Shown: positions 10,764 to 22,038 of the stretch, piece by piece
Position numbering within the stretch: position 1 is the first letter of the stretch
Layout of the letters: each line of letters opens with the position of its first letter
Assembly (NCBI GenBank): GCA_032718475.1
Contig: JAUCBJ010002864.1
Span: forward strand, 1 to 64,000
Source: Nemertoderma westbladi
Lineage: Eukaryota > Xenacoelomorpha > Nemertodermatida > Nemertodermatidae
Direction: 5' to 3'
Length of the DNA stretch: 64,000 bases
Translations under genes and position numbers: made by a program
Notes under the pieces: generated by a model
What the model was told of the DNA's origin: nothing
Seen by the model: the letters and a program-made list of their open reading frames with translations, nothing else
Databases searched by the model: none

Positions 10764-11780
10764 ACGTGCAGTATAATCGATCATAAAAATAATTTCGACA
10801 TTTTTTGAACCAAAATGTTGTACCCTCCCCCTAGTTTGGGCTAAACCAACAAACTGAGAAAATCGTTATTCCTAAAACTAAAAATAGCTTTGAAGTCGTT
10901 AAAATTATGGAATTCGCTCTATATCGATGTAGTCAAGTCAACAAACCTTGCAAGATTCAAATTACAGTTGAAAAATATATTATGAACTAAATTAACGAAG
11001 AAGTGAATTAGCTGGGACTGTTAGTAGTGCACCGGGAAAGGTAGTGTCTGACTCAGCTTTGCGAATTCACACAACAATAATGATTCATATTAAATTTATT
11101 ATTGATTTGGTATTATTGCCTCAGAATTCTATTGTTAATAATGACAAAATAATATGAGAGCAGAAATTGAATGATGATAGGAATGGGGCAGAGTAACACA
11201 CTAGCGGATCTATTAATTAGAGTAGCACCCTGCAACGTGGGAGGGGATTGTTAGGTGTAGGGCAGACATAGCTAATGGAGCAGGAGGGTATGTAATAATG
11301 TGCATTTTAAATATTATTTTCAGATTTTCATTAATTCAATCTACAAAGTGCCTCGATGTCAATAACGTTCAATGTATCTCCATGGCATACTTAACGGAGA
11401 TGAGAACTGCTGCTTCATGGGTAATGCCTAAACAACAGTCATTGCAACTCAAGCACAACTGTATGGGTTGGCGATAATCCTTGATTATAATAATTGTAAT
11501 AACAATTCTATTAATGGTATTGGCTATAAGTAATAACCTATGTATGTTGCAGTAAATAGGCTTTTTTGTTATTTTACGACTCCCATAATCGATTTAAGAA
11601 CACTGAATACTAGTTTCTATTGTCTTAGTTAAATGAAAATCAATAATAGTGTTATTTTACTATTGTGTAGTATGTATTATATACTGTGTATTTTAAATAA
11701 CACTGATAGCAGCAAATTAACCTAATCATAATATTAGTAGAATATAATAATTAATCAAAATATTCAGACCATCAGTTATT
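10764..11780. other. AT-rich region with no gene seen
   Basis: No coding frame with family resemblance and no repeat structure beyond simple A/T tracts was recognised. If the precursor at 11784-12035 is a gene, this is its 3' flank. Confidence 0.45.
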
Positions 11781-11783
11781 GAG

Positions 11784-12035
11784 TTACTGTTTTCGTTTGA
11801 GACCATTACTCCATCTCGACTTTATCCAGTGTATCGGAAAGCTCCTTATACCCTCACCACCATCAGCCACTAACTCGTCTGAATTACGATCGTTTCTCTT
11901 CCCTACAGACATTGTCCAGAATCCCACATCATCCAGTTGCTGCTGCTTGCTTCCGTATCCATTAACCACTGGCGTCATCTCCAGTACGAATACACAGAGA
12001 AGCAAAGTGAAAACCATTACACAGAAATTCTTCAT
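11784..12035 (-). CDS. Candidate neuropeptide precursor (83 aa)
   Basis: The ATG at 12035 opens an 83-codon frame ending in TAA at 11786-11784. It starts MKNFCVMVFTLLLCVFVL, a clean signal peptide, with likely cleavage near TPVVNG. Next come SKQQQLDDVGFWTMSV and GKR, the standard signal for prohormone cleavage with C-terminal amidation. The predicted mature peptide is therefore amidated and ends FWTMSV-amide. A second part (SFPIHWIKSRW) ends in a basic KRK tail. A good acceptor (ttttattctcttaatgttacag/ACTG, exon start 12058) lies 23 nt before the ATG, so a noncoding 5' exon is likely. I do not recognise the peptide family. Another kind of small secreted protein is possible. Confidence 0.6.
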   Translation of the reverse strand: MKNFCVMVFTLLLCVFVLEMTPVVNGYGSKQQQLDDVGFWTMSVGKRNDRNSDELVADGGEGIRSFPIHWIKSRWSNGLKRKQ

Positions 12036-12282
12036 GCTAATATTCAACCTTGTTCAGTCTGTAACATTAAGAGAATAAAAATATATTATTGCAATGATAG
12101 CTTTAATGAAATTGATTTAAGAACAATACCATGAACTTCTTTGCTACTCAATTTTTGATATATTATAAAATCTCTATTGTGATATCTAAGGTAATGATCT
12201 CTATTCTCTAATTGTCATTGCTGTTGAATTATTTATTATTGCAGAAATATACTCTGATATATGCACTTCTAAGTTACTCTAA

Positions 12283-12703
12283 AGTGTATTTTTATACGGG
12301 GGGTGAAACCTGGACACTGACTAAATCACTTGAACAACGAATTGATGTTTGCTACACAAGACTACTAAGGGCACCCCTAAACATCAGCTGGAGACAACAC
12401 ATGACAAACGCCGAGCTTTATGGTACAATACCGCCTGTATCAACCACCCTCCGTGAACGCAGATTAAGATTCAGTGGGCACTGCTGGCGAAGTAAAGACG
12501 AGGTCATACCAGATCTACTTTTCTGGCAACCAACTCATGGAAAGCGTAGTCGTGGACGACTGGCCATAACATATAAAGATCAACTTGAAAGGGATACTGA
12601 ACTTGGGAGAAACGAAATTGTGACAACTATGGAGAATCGGGAAGCCTGGAAGGATTTCATTTCCACTGTCCGAGTTCGCTCGACCTAGTAGTAGTAGTAG
12701 TAT
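12283..12703 (+). pseudogene. LINE 3' end with RT C-terminal ORF, (TAG)n tail and TSD
   Basis: The frame runs from about 12283 to a TAG at 12686-12688. It includes GGETWTLTKSLEQRID, LRERRLRFSGHCWRS and WKDFISTVRVRST, the C-terminal region downstream of the RT domain in RTE/CR1-like non-LTR elements (family pattern ETWtLtk...RRLrfxGHcwR...hGxrxRGRp). It is 5' truncated. The 13-bp sequence taagttactctaa flanks it at 12270-12282 and 12704-12716, a clear target-site duplication, so this is a discrete insertion. It shares its last 160 bp with the copy at 10532. Confidence 0.9.
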
Positions 12704-12716
12704 TAAGTTACTCTAA

Positions 12717-15000
12717 GATATTAGTTAGTGGCCTATTGAAATATTATTGAGTGTACAATAAAATGGTTGTTAGGTTTTACAGTTAAAATAATACAGGAAG
12801 ATTATGATTGGAAGTAAACGAAATGAACAGTGAACATATAAGTTGATCAAATTTTGCGACCTTACTAAATGAACTACCTATATTCTACCACTCATGGCTC
12901 CCGGACCCACGAATTCAAGCCCCAGGTCACACCCGTCCGTCCTTTTAAATATTTCACTGTGAAATTAATTGCTTCCAAAAGAAGGAATGACATATCTGCC
13001 CTAGGCATTATTGTCAAAGGGACTGCTTACTTCCACTGAATGCTAAAGTTACTTCTCTTGATTAACTATAATGAAAGCATGGAGATTTATTTATTTAAAG
13101 GAACCAAACTTATGCAAATGTCCTCCATATTACCCAATTAATCGAAGTCTGTCATTATAATATGTTCTTTACTTTCCGGTATTGCCTCCCAATCACTTTC
13201 TAATTGCATCGATAAATTAAACACAAATGCGTGTAGGTCACGTCCAGGAGAGTGGTTTATGATGACAGCCAGTTGTCACAACCTTAACTGAAAATAAATT
13301 TATTTGCCAACTCTCTTTTAACAAAATCAAATTGAGCATTGTCCAAAAAATGGTTAATAAAATTGTGTTAATAAAAATATATATGTATTGTTTCCTTTAT
13401 TTGATGTTCTCAGCCGATTGATCAATATATCAAATAATTAAATATAATATAGATAGAATGGAATGTACACTTACAATGGAAAAGTTACAGTAAATGCAGG
13501 CCTAAACCAGTATGCCAGGACAATGGGGTGGATGCGATAGAGGTTATCTGCCTATCTGTCCTCTCTCAGACAAATACTCAAAACTGCTGGAGGTCAGTTG
13601 TGCTAGAAATTATGAAAAACAAGCATTAACGCATAGCAAGTGTGTTGCCTTAAAAAATAATAATCAATTCGACGGTAGATAAGAATGCCACCTCTCTAGG
13701 GAACCTTGGGGCAGTGGGCCATCCTACAGGAGGGTCTCCACGGGGTTGGGTTGGAAGTCCGGTTCCTAAAGAACTCACGCTAAGCCAATTAGCAAGCAGA
13801 GTCGGGTTAGAGTGATGTATGCCTGTATAGGAAGGGAAATTGTCGTCAGTGTTTTATAATTTATTCATTAAGTTCAATCAATATTAATTATTTATAATTA
13901 TGCAGCTATCCGATTTATCATTCTCCAAGTCAACATGGGCTGATATGTAATCTGTAATCTCAAATGCTCAAATCTCAAAATTGTTGTTACTTTTTAAGAA
14001 GATTTACATCACTACTTTGAAAATTCGGCTCACTATTATAGGGTCTTGGAATTTCATTTTTTCACAAAAGTAAATAACAGTTTGTATGTTTCATTTTAGA
14101 TTCTCCATTTCCGTACAAATATATTGATAAAAAGCAGCCGGATGGTTTGTATGGATTTTGTTCATGTGCTACAACCCCCCCCCCCCCCCCCTCCACATAC
14201 TTTACATAAACGTGCCGTTTCTAGTTTTTAACACAAAATTTATTTCAATCCCACCACGATAGCATAATCTCAAACTTGTTAACCTTTAATATGTCTCTCT
14301 AACTTCCAGCGAGGAATGGATGTGTCATTATATCCAACCATGAATGAATGTGTCACTGACAACCAAATAATTACTTTGACAGCCTACTTGAAGTGCCACA
14401 GCAGCATTACTCACACCTAACTACGTCTAATCCATCAATGATTGAAAACTACTTGCCTATAAAAAATTAACTAATCATTTTCTACATCAAATGATAAGCG
14501 ATTTTTTCCTAATTAATTTGCACAAAGATGTACAATCTGCTGCACGAATTTAATATAGCGGAATATTTTAATAGATTCAGAATTTTCCAATTATTTTAAT
14601 AGTAAACGACTGTTTGAGATTCGGCAGTCTGTAGGTAAGTGAGTTGGAATCAAATACATCAAATACAAAATCATATAGTGGTTACGTTGTGATCAGAAAG
14701 TTAAATCCTTTTAGAAAAATTTTCGCACCAAATATTTTTTCCTAAATATTTACGAATTGTTTACCAAGATAATATTGTTATATATAATATTGATAGTTTT
14801 AACGAATTGTAATAACTATTTACAACAGATCATTTCCAATAGTACAGGAGTAGGTCTATAATTTATAGGAAATATCTAAATAAGTTAATGTTCATGTCGT
14901 TCCACATTAACCCGTTGGGGTACCCAGTTGTTGAGGGATTTTTCAGATCATTAAAGTCTGAAATGCTCATGGTGCATCATTAACAAACCTAACCGAAAAG
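12717..15000. other. Mostly AT-rich, no recognised gene
   Basis: A GC-richer patch at about 13690-13830 may be an old repeat but has no frame I can name. Elsewhere I see only A/T tracts and a poly-C run. Confidence 0.45.
14175..14191. repeat. Poly-C run (17 C)
   Basis: Homopolymer followed by tccaca. Its length may be unreliable in assembly. Confidence 0.85.
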
Positions 15001-15009
15001 AGAGGAGGG

Positions 15010-15947
15010 ATGAGGAAGACACATTGTTCACCCAAAGCCACGAAAAAGTATATAAGAGAGCATATCAATAGTTATCATCCATCTGTGTCCCACTACAGAC
15101 ATAAACTTACCTCCCAAAAAAGCCTCCTAAAAAGTTCTTGCCAGGACCTTATCTTGTTCTACCATGCACATGGATTATACAACAAAGTTTGATTACCATC
15201 CCTATTCATACAGTTTACGTTGTTCACAAAGAATTTAATATAAGTTTTTTGGATGTAAATCGGATGAATGTGCTCAATGTCTTTTTTACGAACTAAACAA
15301 TTCTTCCACAAATAAATAATTACATTCAATTCACAGAAGTAAGGCTAGCTACCTCAAAACAAAAATATGATAAAGACCACTCTCCAGAGAGTGGTGAGGC
15401 TGGGGGGAATGATTTTTGTGTAGTATGGCATGAGAGGCTGCAAGGTCGGGATGCTGGTTCATTGGCTGACAGTATGTTAAGGGTCATCAGAGAAAAACGG
15501 GTTTGTCAAGATTGTATATATTTTGGCTTGATTATTGTAGAGGACAAAATAAGAACTGGTTCCTATTTAGCGGTTTAGCGATTGTCAATCGCCTGACCAA
15601 GGGACATACACACATATGTTGCTCGAACTGATGCGTGAAATATCAAAAAGAGGTGATCCCTATATTGAAGAGGTATTCCAGGTTCAATTCAACAAAGAAT
15701 ATGGCAAATGGTTTATAAAAAGGAGAAGTCTGCAGAATTCCTTCAAAAGAGGTACCAGGAATTCCGGAGAGGGATTAAAATAGTCAAGGAAACTATCATA
15801 AAGAAACTGGTCAATCTGAAACCAACAAACAGAAACAGTTTCCGGTTATCGAGGGCATCGAAAAAGAGTGTCAAACAGACTGACACAGTGGCTATGATCC
15901 TGTGGCAGTGGCTGAGGAGAAAATCTGATGTGTTGGAATTATACTGA
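15010..15947 (+). pseudogene. Degenerate DUF7869-like transposase-type gene
   Basis: Blocks in order, across changing frames: KATKKYIREHINSYHPSVSHYR (15037-15102 region), then YHPYSYSLRCSQ and KSDECAQCLFYEL after a frameshift near 15190. These are followed by GNDFCVVWHERLQGRDAGS near 15400. Next is WLDYCRGQNKNWFLFSGLAI near 15525 after another frameshift, then KETIIKKLVNLKPTNRNSF near 15800-15845. This order (SHYR block, CxxC block, VWHE, WLDNCSGQNK, terminal KKxxIxxLxxLMPxxRxxF) matches from memory a widespread invertebrate family annotated as DUF7869, thought to be transposon-derived. Several stops and frameshifts make it non-functional. The Pfam number is from recollection; the family match itself is strong. 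Confidence 0.75.
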
Positions 15948-16156
15948 TTATTGTATTAAACTGATCGGTTTTTTTCCTCGTCTTATTGAAATGATTCATT
16001 CACATATTGATCATGCCTGCTGTTCCACCCAGTATTCACATACTGAATGATAAAAAATGAGTTAGTTGTAATTGATGCAAAAAAGATACACATTTTGGGA
16101 GCAAATGTATTGACTTATACATATTATGTGTGTGTACTGTTAGTCAAATATATGTT

Positions 16157-16246
16157 TTAGCATATTTCCTATTATTTCCATGCATTTAAATTGGCTGATG
16201 ATTCTGCACATGTGTTTACTCTATTTTGAATATTAATTTTGAAACT
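16157..16246. repeat. Dispersed repeat, copy 1 of about 85 bp
   Basis: ttagcatatttcctattatt through gaatattaa.tttga is about 95% identical to 19156-19236. The second copy sits at the junction of two RT relics, so this may be the untranslated edge of a retroelement family. Confidence 0.8.
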
Positions 16247-17653
16247 TGCCGAATTTATTACGTAAATATTTTAAAATGAATAACCTGAGAAACCGGAACA
16301 GTTTTTAGGCATTACTCAAAGTGACCAAAATCGAGATACACGTCTTTGAATCGGAATATAAGGGCTGTGAATCGGAATCAGGAAATGGATTCCGATATTG
16401 ATTCTAGGCTGTCAACGATTCATGGACCAATATATGAGACCGTCGTGTACCGTCGTGTACCTCAACTCATCACCAGTGGATGTGGGGATGAGCCCGGTTC
16501 TAAAGCATTCACGAAGGTTGCATGGAGAGTGGCAAAGGCCAGACGGATGTACGTACCGCTTGGTGAATCTGGTTGAGAATAAGAGTATCTGGCAAACTGC
16601 ACCAATTGGTTTAGAAATAAAGAAAATAAAATAAGTTTTCTTATAATAGTAGAAATTAATATTAAACTTGGTTTGGTTGGTTGTAAATGACACCATAAAG
16701 GCACCCTAGGTGTGCAGAACCATTAATGATATGAACGTTTATAAATTGAATTAGGACAACCGGACACAGTTTCAATTATGAAAAATCCTTAACCTAGTAA
16801 TTTCCTGCGCACCATGACTGCAACCCCGTAAGAAAGAGGCTCCCAATTGGCTTCTATTCGAGTCAATGTGGAAAAAGCCCATATAGATAACATAATTGGA
16901 ATAATGTTTAACTTTAATTATTCTAAAAACATTCAGATTTATAGAATTAGATGCTGCGCTGCCCACGTATTTAGACGATATTTTACACCCGGTTAGGAAT
17001 TTTCTTTAGAAATTAATTTACGATTTCCAAATGCCGCAAATGATTTCCAAATGTCCAGTTGTATTTGTGTGCCTCTGTAAATTTTTTTCTTTTTTTTTTC
17101 TTTTAAGTGTACCAGTATTATTACACCAATAGTACAAAGTACCATTCGGTGTAAAATACAACAATTGCTTTACAAGTTATATTAGCTAGCTTGTGGTTTG
17201 GTTGGTGTAGAAATTCGTGTACAAGCATAAGAGAGCACCAACCCAACATATCACTACTATAAATAATTATTAGCCCATGGGGTTGAAATGGGTCTTGAAT
17301 ATTTTTCATTTTCGATTTTTCATTGAAATAAATATGTCTGATATGCTAAATATGCCTGTCAATAAAAGAACATATGTAGAGGTACACCACTTAAGTGTGG
17401 CAGCAGTGTCACACTGGATGGCAAAGGCCAGAGGTAGTTAACAAAACATCTAAAAAATAAATAATAATACCTGGGAAGGGGGGGGGGGGTATGTTTGTTT
17501 TTAATTCGGTTGGATTAGACTAGGCTGTAGCAAGACCTACCAGTGTGATGTGACATAGGTAGTTGTACTGGTGCTTTATTCTTATTTTGTGTATAATGAA
17601 CCATTTAGGCTATTACAAGTTTACTTTGTTAGTTTATACCCTGTATTTAATAA
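16247..17653. other. AT-rich stretch with no gene seen
   Basis: Several overlapping frames of 60-95 codons around 16350-16700 have no family resemblance. A G-run lies at about 17478-17489. Nothing else is supported. Confidence 0.45.
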
Positions 17654-17706
17654 GAAATTCTCTTTGAAGTTGGCCCAATTTTTGGGCCAACTTCAAAGAG
17701 AATTTC
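17654..17706. repeat. Perfect hairpin, 24-bp arms, 5-nt loop
   Basis: The left arm 17654-17677 (gaaattctctttgaagttgg then ccca) is the exact reverse complement of the right arm 17683-17706. The loop is atttt. The absence of any mismatch means a recent origin or conversion between the arms. The arms are too perfect and the loop too short for a typical microRNA precursor. Confidence 0.92.
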
Positions 17707-17864
17707 GAATTAGTGAAAGCTAATAATAAAAAAATAAATTTTTAGTGATTGATCATATAAGTGGTCACCTTTAGAATTCTTAAAATATTATTATAGTTAT
17801 ACATATATATATGGTACATAATGTTAAAATAAATAATTTAAAACATATTTATATATAAAAGGTC

Positions 17865-18603
17865 CTAATTATTATTATTGGACAGAGTGAGTTGGTAAAT
17901 ACCAGCCTCTCCTCCACAAAGACGACAACAACTGAGTTGGTAAATACCAGCCTCTCCTCCACAAAGACGACAACAACTGAGTTGGTAAATACCAGCCTCT
18001 CCTCCACAAAGACGACAACAACTGAGTTGGTAAATACCAGCCTCTCCTCCACAAAGACGACAACAACTGAGTTGGTAAATACCAGCCTCTCCTCCACAAA
18101 GACGACAACAACTGAGTTGGTAAATACCAGCCTCTCCTCCACAAAGACGACAACAACTGAGTTGGTAAATACCAGCCTCTCCTCCACAAAGACAACAACA
18201 ACTGAGTTGGTAAATACCAGCCTCTCCTCCACAAAGACGACAACAACTGAGTTGGTAAATACCAGCCTCTCCTCCACAAAGACAACAACATTTCTCGTTA
18301 GGATGGTTGTACCCCGATGAAAGGCCATGGCATGTATACCTGGTGACCACATGGCGACTCGCTTGTAGTGAATCAACCCATCTAGGACCCGTGAATCCAT
18401 GAGTACTCCAAAATTCAATTGGTATTTCTGCGATTTTATCATTCACCAATTTTTTGTATTTCAAGAATTCATTGGCCATGACAAGGCCCAATGATTTCTG
18501 AAGGTCCATTGCAAGTGGCAATTGTTTGCATAAAGCATATACCACATACGGTTGCGGGTTGATTTGTGTCTTGACAAACAGTGTTTCAGGTAAGAAGATT
18601 TAA
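17865..18603 (-). CDS. Unrecognised ORF ending in a 45-nt (15-residue) repeat
   Basis: From just after a TAA near 18604 a minus-strand frame stays open. It reads TQINPQPYVVYALCKQLPLA, then KSLGLVMANEFLKYKKLVND and FWSTHGFTGPRWVDS. It then enters nine repeats of CCLCGGEAGIYQLSC and stops at 17865. There is no obvious start codon context, and the upstream TAA means it would have to be an exon or a relic. The N-terminal 100 residues look protein-like, but I do not recognise a family. Because 45 is a multiple of three, the repeat would stay open in several frames regardless of function. Confidence 0.3.
17889..18291. repeat. 45-bp minisatellite, 9 near-identical copies
   Basis: Units begin at 17889, 17934, 17979, 18024, 18069, 18114, 18159, 18204 and 18249 (gagttggtaaataccagcct...). 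Differences are almost only acg/aca in the gacgacaacaact part. This uniformity points to recent expansion. Confidence 0.95.
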
Positions 18604-18678
18604 TCCTATCCAGATTGTAGAAATCTTTTGCTGTTAGATAATTCCAAAAACATTTTTGACTGTAAGTGATGATTGGCT

Positions 18679-19208
18679 TTATCTAGAATAGAATAGACTG
18701 ATTTGGTTGGATGGTTGAATAGACTGATAGCTGTTTGAAAGATCCCTGGGGCATTTGGTCGAATGTACCACCTTTAAGGCATTGCAGGTTATAGTGGTAA
18801 TATGCTTTTTGAAGGAAAGTGTAGAAGACAATTTTATTCCAAGGTAAGTATGGTAGTTTACTATAGACAATGGTTGGCTGTCATAAAGAAAAACATCCTC
18901 GCGGCTGGGATGTCCGCCACAACAAAACTTTATAATTTGGCTCTTAATGTTTACCTCTAGGAAGTTGACTGTAGCCCAATTGGCCCCGCTGCATCCAAAC
19001 CTTTCTGGAGAGTCTCGCGTGAGTCCGCATAAAATAAGACATCATCTACAAATAGGTTAACAATAATATCGATAGCAGCGTCTATTATGTAAAATATTAG
19101 ATCCAGTATGTATAGGAGGAACAAGTATGGGCTGAGACTATCACTTCTTTCAATTAGCATATTTCCTATTATTTCCATGCATTTAAATTGACTGATGATT
19201 CTGTACAT
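18679..19208 (-). pseudogene. Non-LTR reverse transcriptase fragment with FVDD box
   Basis: The frame 19208-18957 reads SPYLFLLYILDLIF, then NLFVDDVLFYADS (FVDD codons at 19041-19052). It is followed by ETLQKGLD, the RT palm motif of Jockey/CR1-like elements. After a frame change, 18870-18679 reads YHTYLGIKLSSTLSFKKHI, the downstream YLGI/thumb block. The fingers and endonuclease are missing. It abuts an oppositely oriented RT relic at about 19210-19240. Confidence 0.82.
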
Positions 19209-19236
19209 GTGTTTACTCTATTTTGAATATTAAGTT
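19156..19236. repeat. Dispersed repeat, copy 2 of about 85 bp
   Basis: Second copy of the sequence at 16157-16246. It overlaps the 5' end of the FVDD-type frame on the minus strand and ends next to the plus-strand RT relic. Confidence 0.8.
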
Positions 19237-19239
19237 TGA

Positions 19240-21082
19240 GAGTTAAAACTTTTTCTCTTCGCTGCCTATGCTCGAAGTTCGTGGGATTCCTTACTAAGGC
19301 TGAATGGTCATGCTGGGAAATACAACTAGGGATAGAGACCAAGAATGGAGCGGAAGCAGCTGCACACGCTGCGAGGGTGCTCTCTGCATCAGATAACCAA
19401 CCAGGTATGGTTCTCAAAAAGATTGACTTCTCAAATGCTTTCAACTCAGTTCGGTGAGACACCCTCCTGGAAACAGTGCACCAGAACTCAACGCATACGC
19501 TGCTGGCGTATGGTGCTGATCTTTGTCTAAAGGGAGGAGATCCTCCTCTCGGATGAGGGAGTCCAGCAAGGCGACACTGATGGACCTCTACTGTTTGGTG
19601 ACACTGTGAATCCCACCATTCAGTCCCTTCAGTCAGGGTTCAACGTGTGGTACCTGGATGATGGGAATCTCATCAATGACTTCTGTGTTGTGCTAGGGGA
19701 TCTGTGTAAAGTCATCTAGGAGGGTAGGAAGTGTGGACTCGCCATAAACACGGTAAAGAGTGAACTGTTCTTCCTCAGAGCCGAGTCTGATGAGTCCCGC
19801 ACTTCCATCATCAGAGAGTTTGACAGTGTTTGCCCTGGCATCTTGACACCTCCTCTGAGGAAACTCACAATGCTCGGAGCACCAATTAGGGACTGTGCCA
19901 CCATATCCTGTCTCTGTTTCAAAGTTGCCGACCTCACAACACTTGCTGCTCGCCTTCCCCTCCTCGATGCCCACCATACGTACTTCCTTCTTCAGAACTT
20001 GTTGGTGTACTTCCTCCGGACAGTGCCGTGTATCCAGCATGGTGATCTCCTGGGGGAGTATGATTCGACCCTTCGGAGTGTACTCCAGAACCTCGCTAAC
20101 ATCCGCATTAACAACACTGCTTGTGCTCAGTCCTGTCTCCCGGCCCAGATGGGATGCCTCAGGTTGAGTTCCACAGTGCTGCTTGCACCATCCACCTTCC
20201 TGGCTTCAGATGCAGCCTGCGTTACTCTTACAAGGCGCCTCTTCCCAGCCACCGGTCCCTCCTATATTTCCTCTAAAGCCCTAACATCCAATCATTCCGC
20301 GCTCCCTCCCTGCCAACATCCCTGTTCCTTCCCTGGTCACCCAGAAAGCGTGGATGGAGCCGGTCAATACCACATCAACTCAACTTCAGACATCGCCTGC
20401 CTCAACTCCATCAAGGACCCAGTATCCGGTTGCTGGCTAGATGCCACCCCAGTCAGTTCCCTGAGCCTTAAGTTAACAGATGTCCAGTTCCAAATATCCA
20501 TCACCACCTGCCTTGGCTGTAAGGTTACTGAGCCCCACAGCTGCGCACGCTGTTCTTAGGATGTCTCAGCAGACGGCTTCATGGTCTGTCTTGCATGAGG
20601 CGCGCCAGCCACCATCCACATCACTCAATGGTCAATAATATGCCAGCTGTGGGGTCCCTGCCGTACTCGAACCACCAGGGATGTGACAGGGAGACGGGAA
20701 GCGCTTTGATGGAGTAACTCTCCTCCTGTGGAGCAGCGGACGCACACACTGGTCTGGGATGCAACCATCGTGGACCCAGTCATGCCCAGCCACCTCGCCC
20801 GGACTGCAATGGCTGGAGGCCGTATCATTGAGGAGGCAGAATCCCTAAAGACTTGGAAGTACCAGGAACTGATTGACTAAGGGTACCTTCTACCCTGTTG
20901 CATTCGAGACCCTTGGTCGCCCTGGCCCTGAGATGGCGGCATTCATTAAGGAGATTGGAACTCGTCTACATACTCATGAGCCACGATCCTATCAGTTCCT
21001 CCTACAGCACCTCTTAATAGCCATTCTCATCGGCAACACAGCCTCTATCCTTGAAACCATAGAACCTGATTTGTTTATGTAG
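19240..21082 (+). pseudogene. YLDD-type reverse transcriptase relic with nuclease-like C-terminus
   Basis: Blocks in order: GIETKNGAEAAAHAARVL, VLKKIDFSNAFNSV, then GVQQGD, then FNVWYLDDGNL (YLDD codons at 19651-19662). Next come KSELFFLRAES and a long frame 19843-20559 with AQSCLPAQMGCLRLSS and CKVTEPHSCARC. After that come LVWDATIVDPVMPSHLAR (about 20750), AESLKTWKYQELID and YPVAFETLGRPGPEMAAF. The WD...(E)xK arrangement resembles a PD-(D/E)xK restriction-like nuclease; this is my inference. The RT belongs to a non-LTR group seen in many invertebrates (possibly R2-like). In-frame stops occur near 19457 and 20880, with frameshifts between, so it is inactive. Confidence 0.8.
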
Positions 21083-21441
21083 ACAAACTTTCTATATGCA
21101 CTTCCCATTTGCTTTATTCACTTCCCAATCAAGTTGAAATGTCAAATTGAAAAATATAAAGCTGAGCTTGTCGAAGGTCTTACCTGGAATGCACAGATAC
21201 TCATAGATATTGCTCGAATTTTGTGAACAGAACGAAACGTTATTTTTTGTTATTTCGACACCCACTAATCACCAAACATTGTCATTAATGCATTTCTAAA
21301 TTGCACCTTGCACTGTGAATTATCAAATCGAAAACAAAACATTTCATAAATCATCAACATATTATTTCTGAATTTAGATAATATTTAGAATAATAATTTA
21401 TTATTCATGTTATGACAGATGGTACCATAATCTCTAAATAT

Positions 21442-21830
21442 CTAAGCAACTACAGTAAGTTGATGTACCAACAACTGATTTCCACATAGTAGTCTCTCAA
21501 TGGGATCCCTGATGGGATTCAATAGAATTCTATTGTAGAGATTTGCAGCAATCGATATCAACAAGATTCCATGAAAAGATCCATAGAGGATTAGGTTTCC
21601 CTTCTTGCGAACTGGCATCAACTTATTTGTTTTCATTTCTTGTGGGACTCTGTTTTTCCGGTACATGTCTATTATGATGGGGTGAATTATCTCAAGTACA
21701 GACTCAGGCACTTTTTGATCAACACAGTTTATGAGGCAATACCCTGTCATTATTGAGGAGCTTTTCAAAGTGGGCCTTCCAACCATTGAGGCGATCGGCT
21801 GGAGATTCAAACTTAACTTTGGTGGTTGGT
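21442..21830 (-). pseudogene. LINE RT N-terminal fragment
   Basis: The minus frame carries HPIIIDMYRKNRVPQEMKTN, then KLMPVRKKGNLILYGSFHGI and RIRDPIERLLCGNQ. It is the same family as the relic at 25672-26890. The RT catalytic boxes are missing. Confidence 0.8.
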
Positions 21831-22038
21831 TGGCTTTTTTTCCCTGTCAGCAAGTTGATTCATGGGCTGATTGCTTGCTGATGTTGGCATCATTGATGGC
21901 ATCAACCTGATGATTGATAAGCTGATGTAGAATATCAGAATCATAGTATTGCTAGTGTAATGAAAAATATATTGGATGCAGATCAGTATAAAGAATTGTT
22001 AAAAATAATATTATAAAAAAACCTAATACCTAATTCAT

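Noticed and set aside
17892-18320. Plus-strand Ser/Thr-rich 142-codon ORF over the 45-bp repeat
   Set aside because: It is a composition product of the repeat and has no non-repetitive coding sequence attached, unlike the minus strand.
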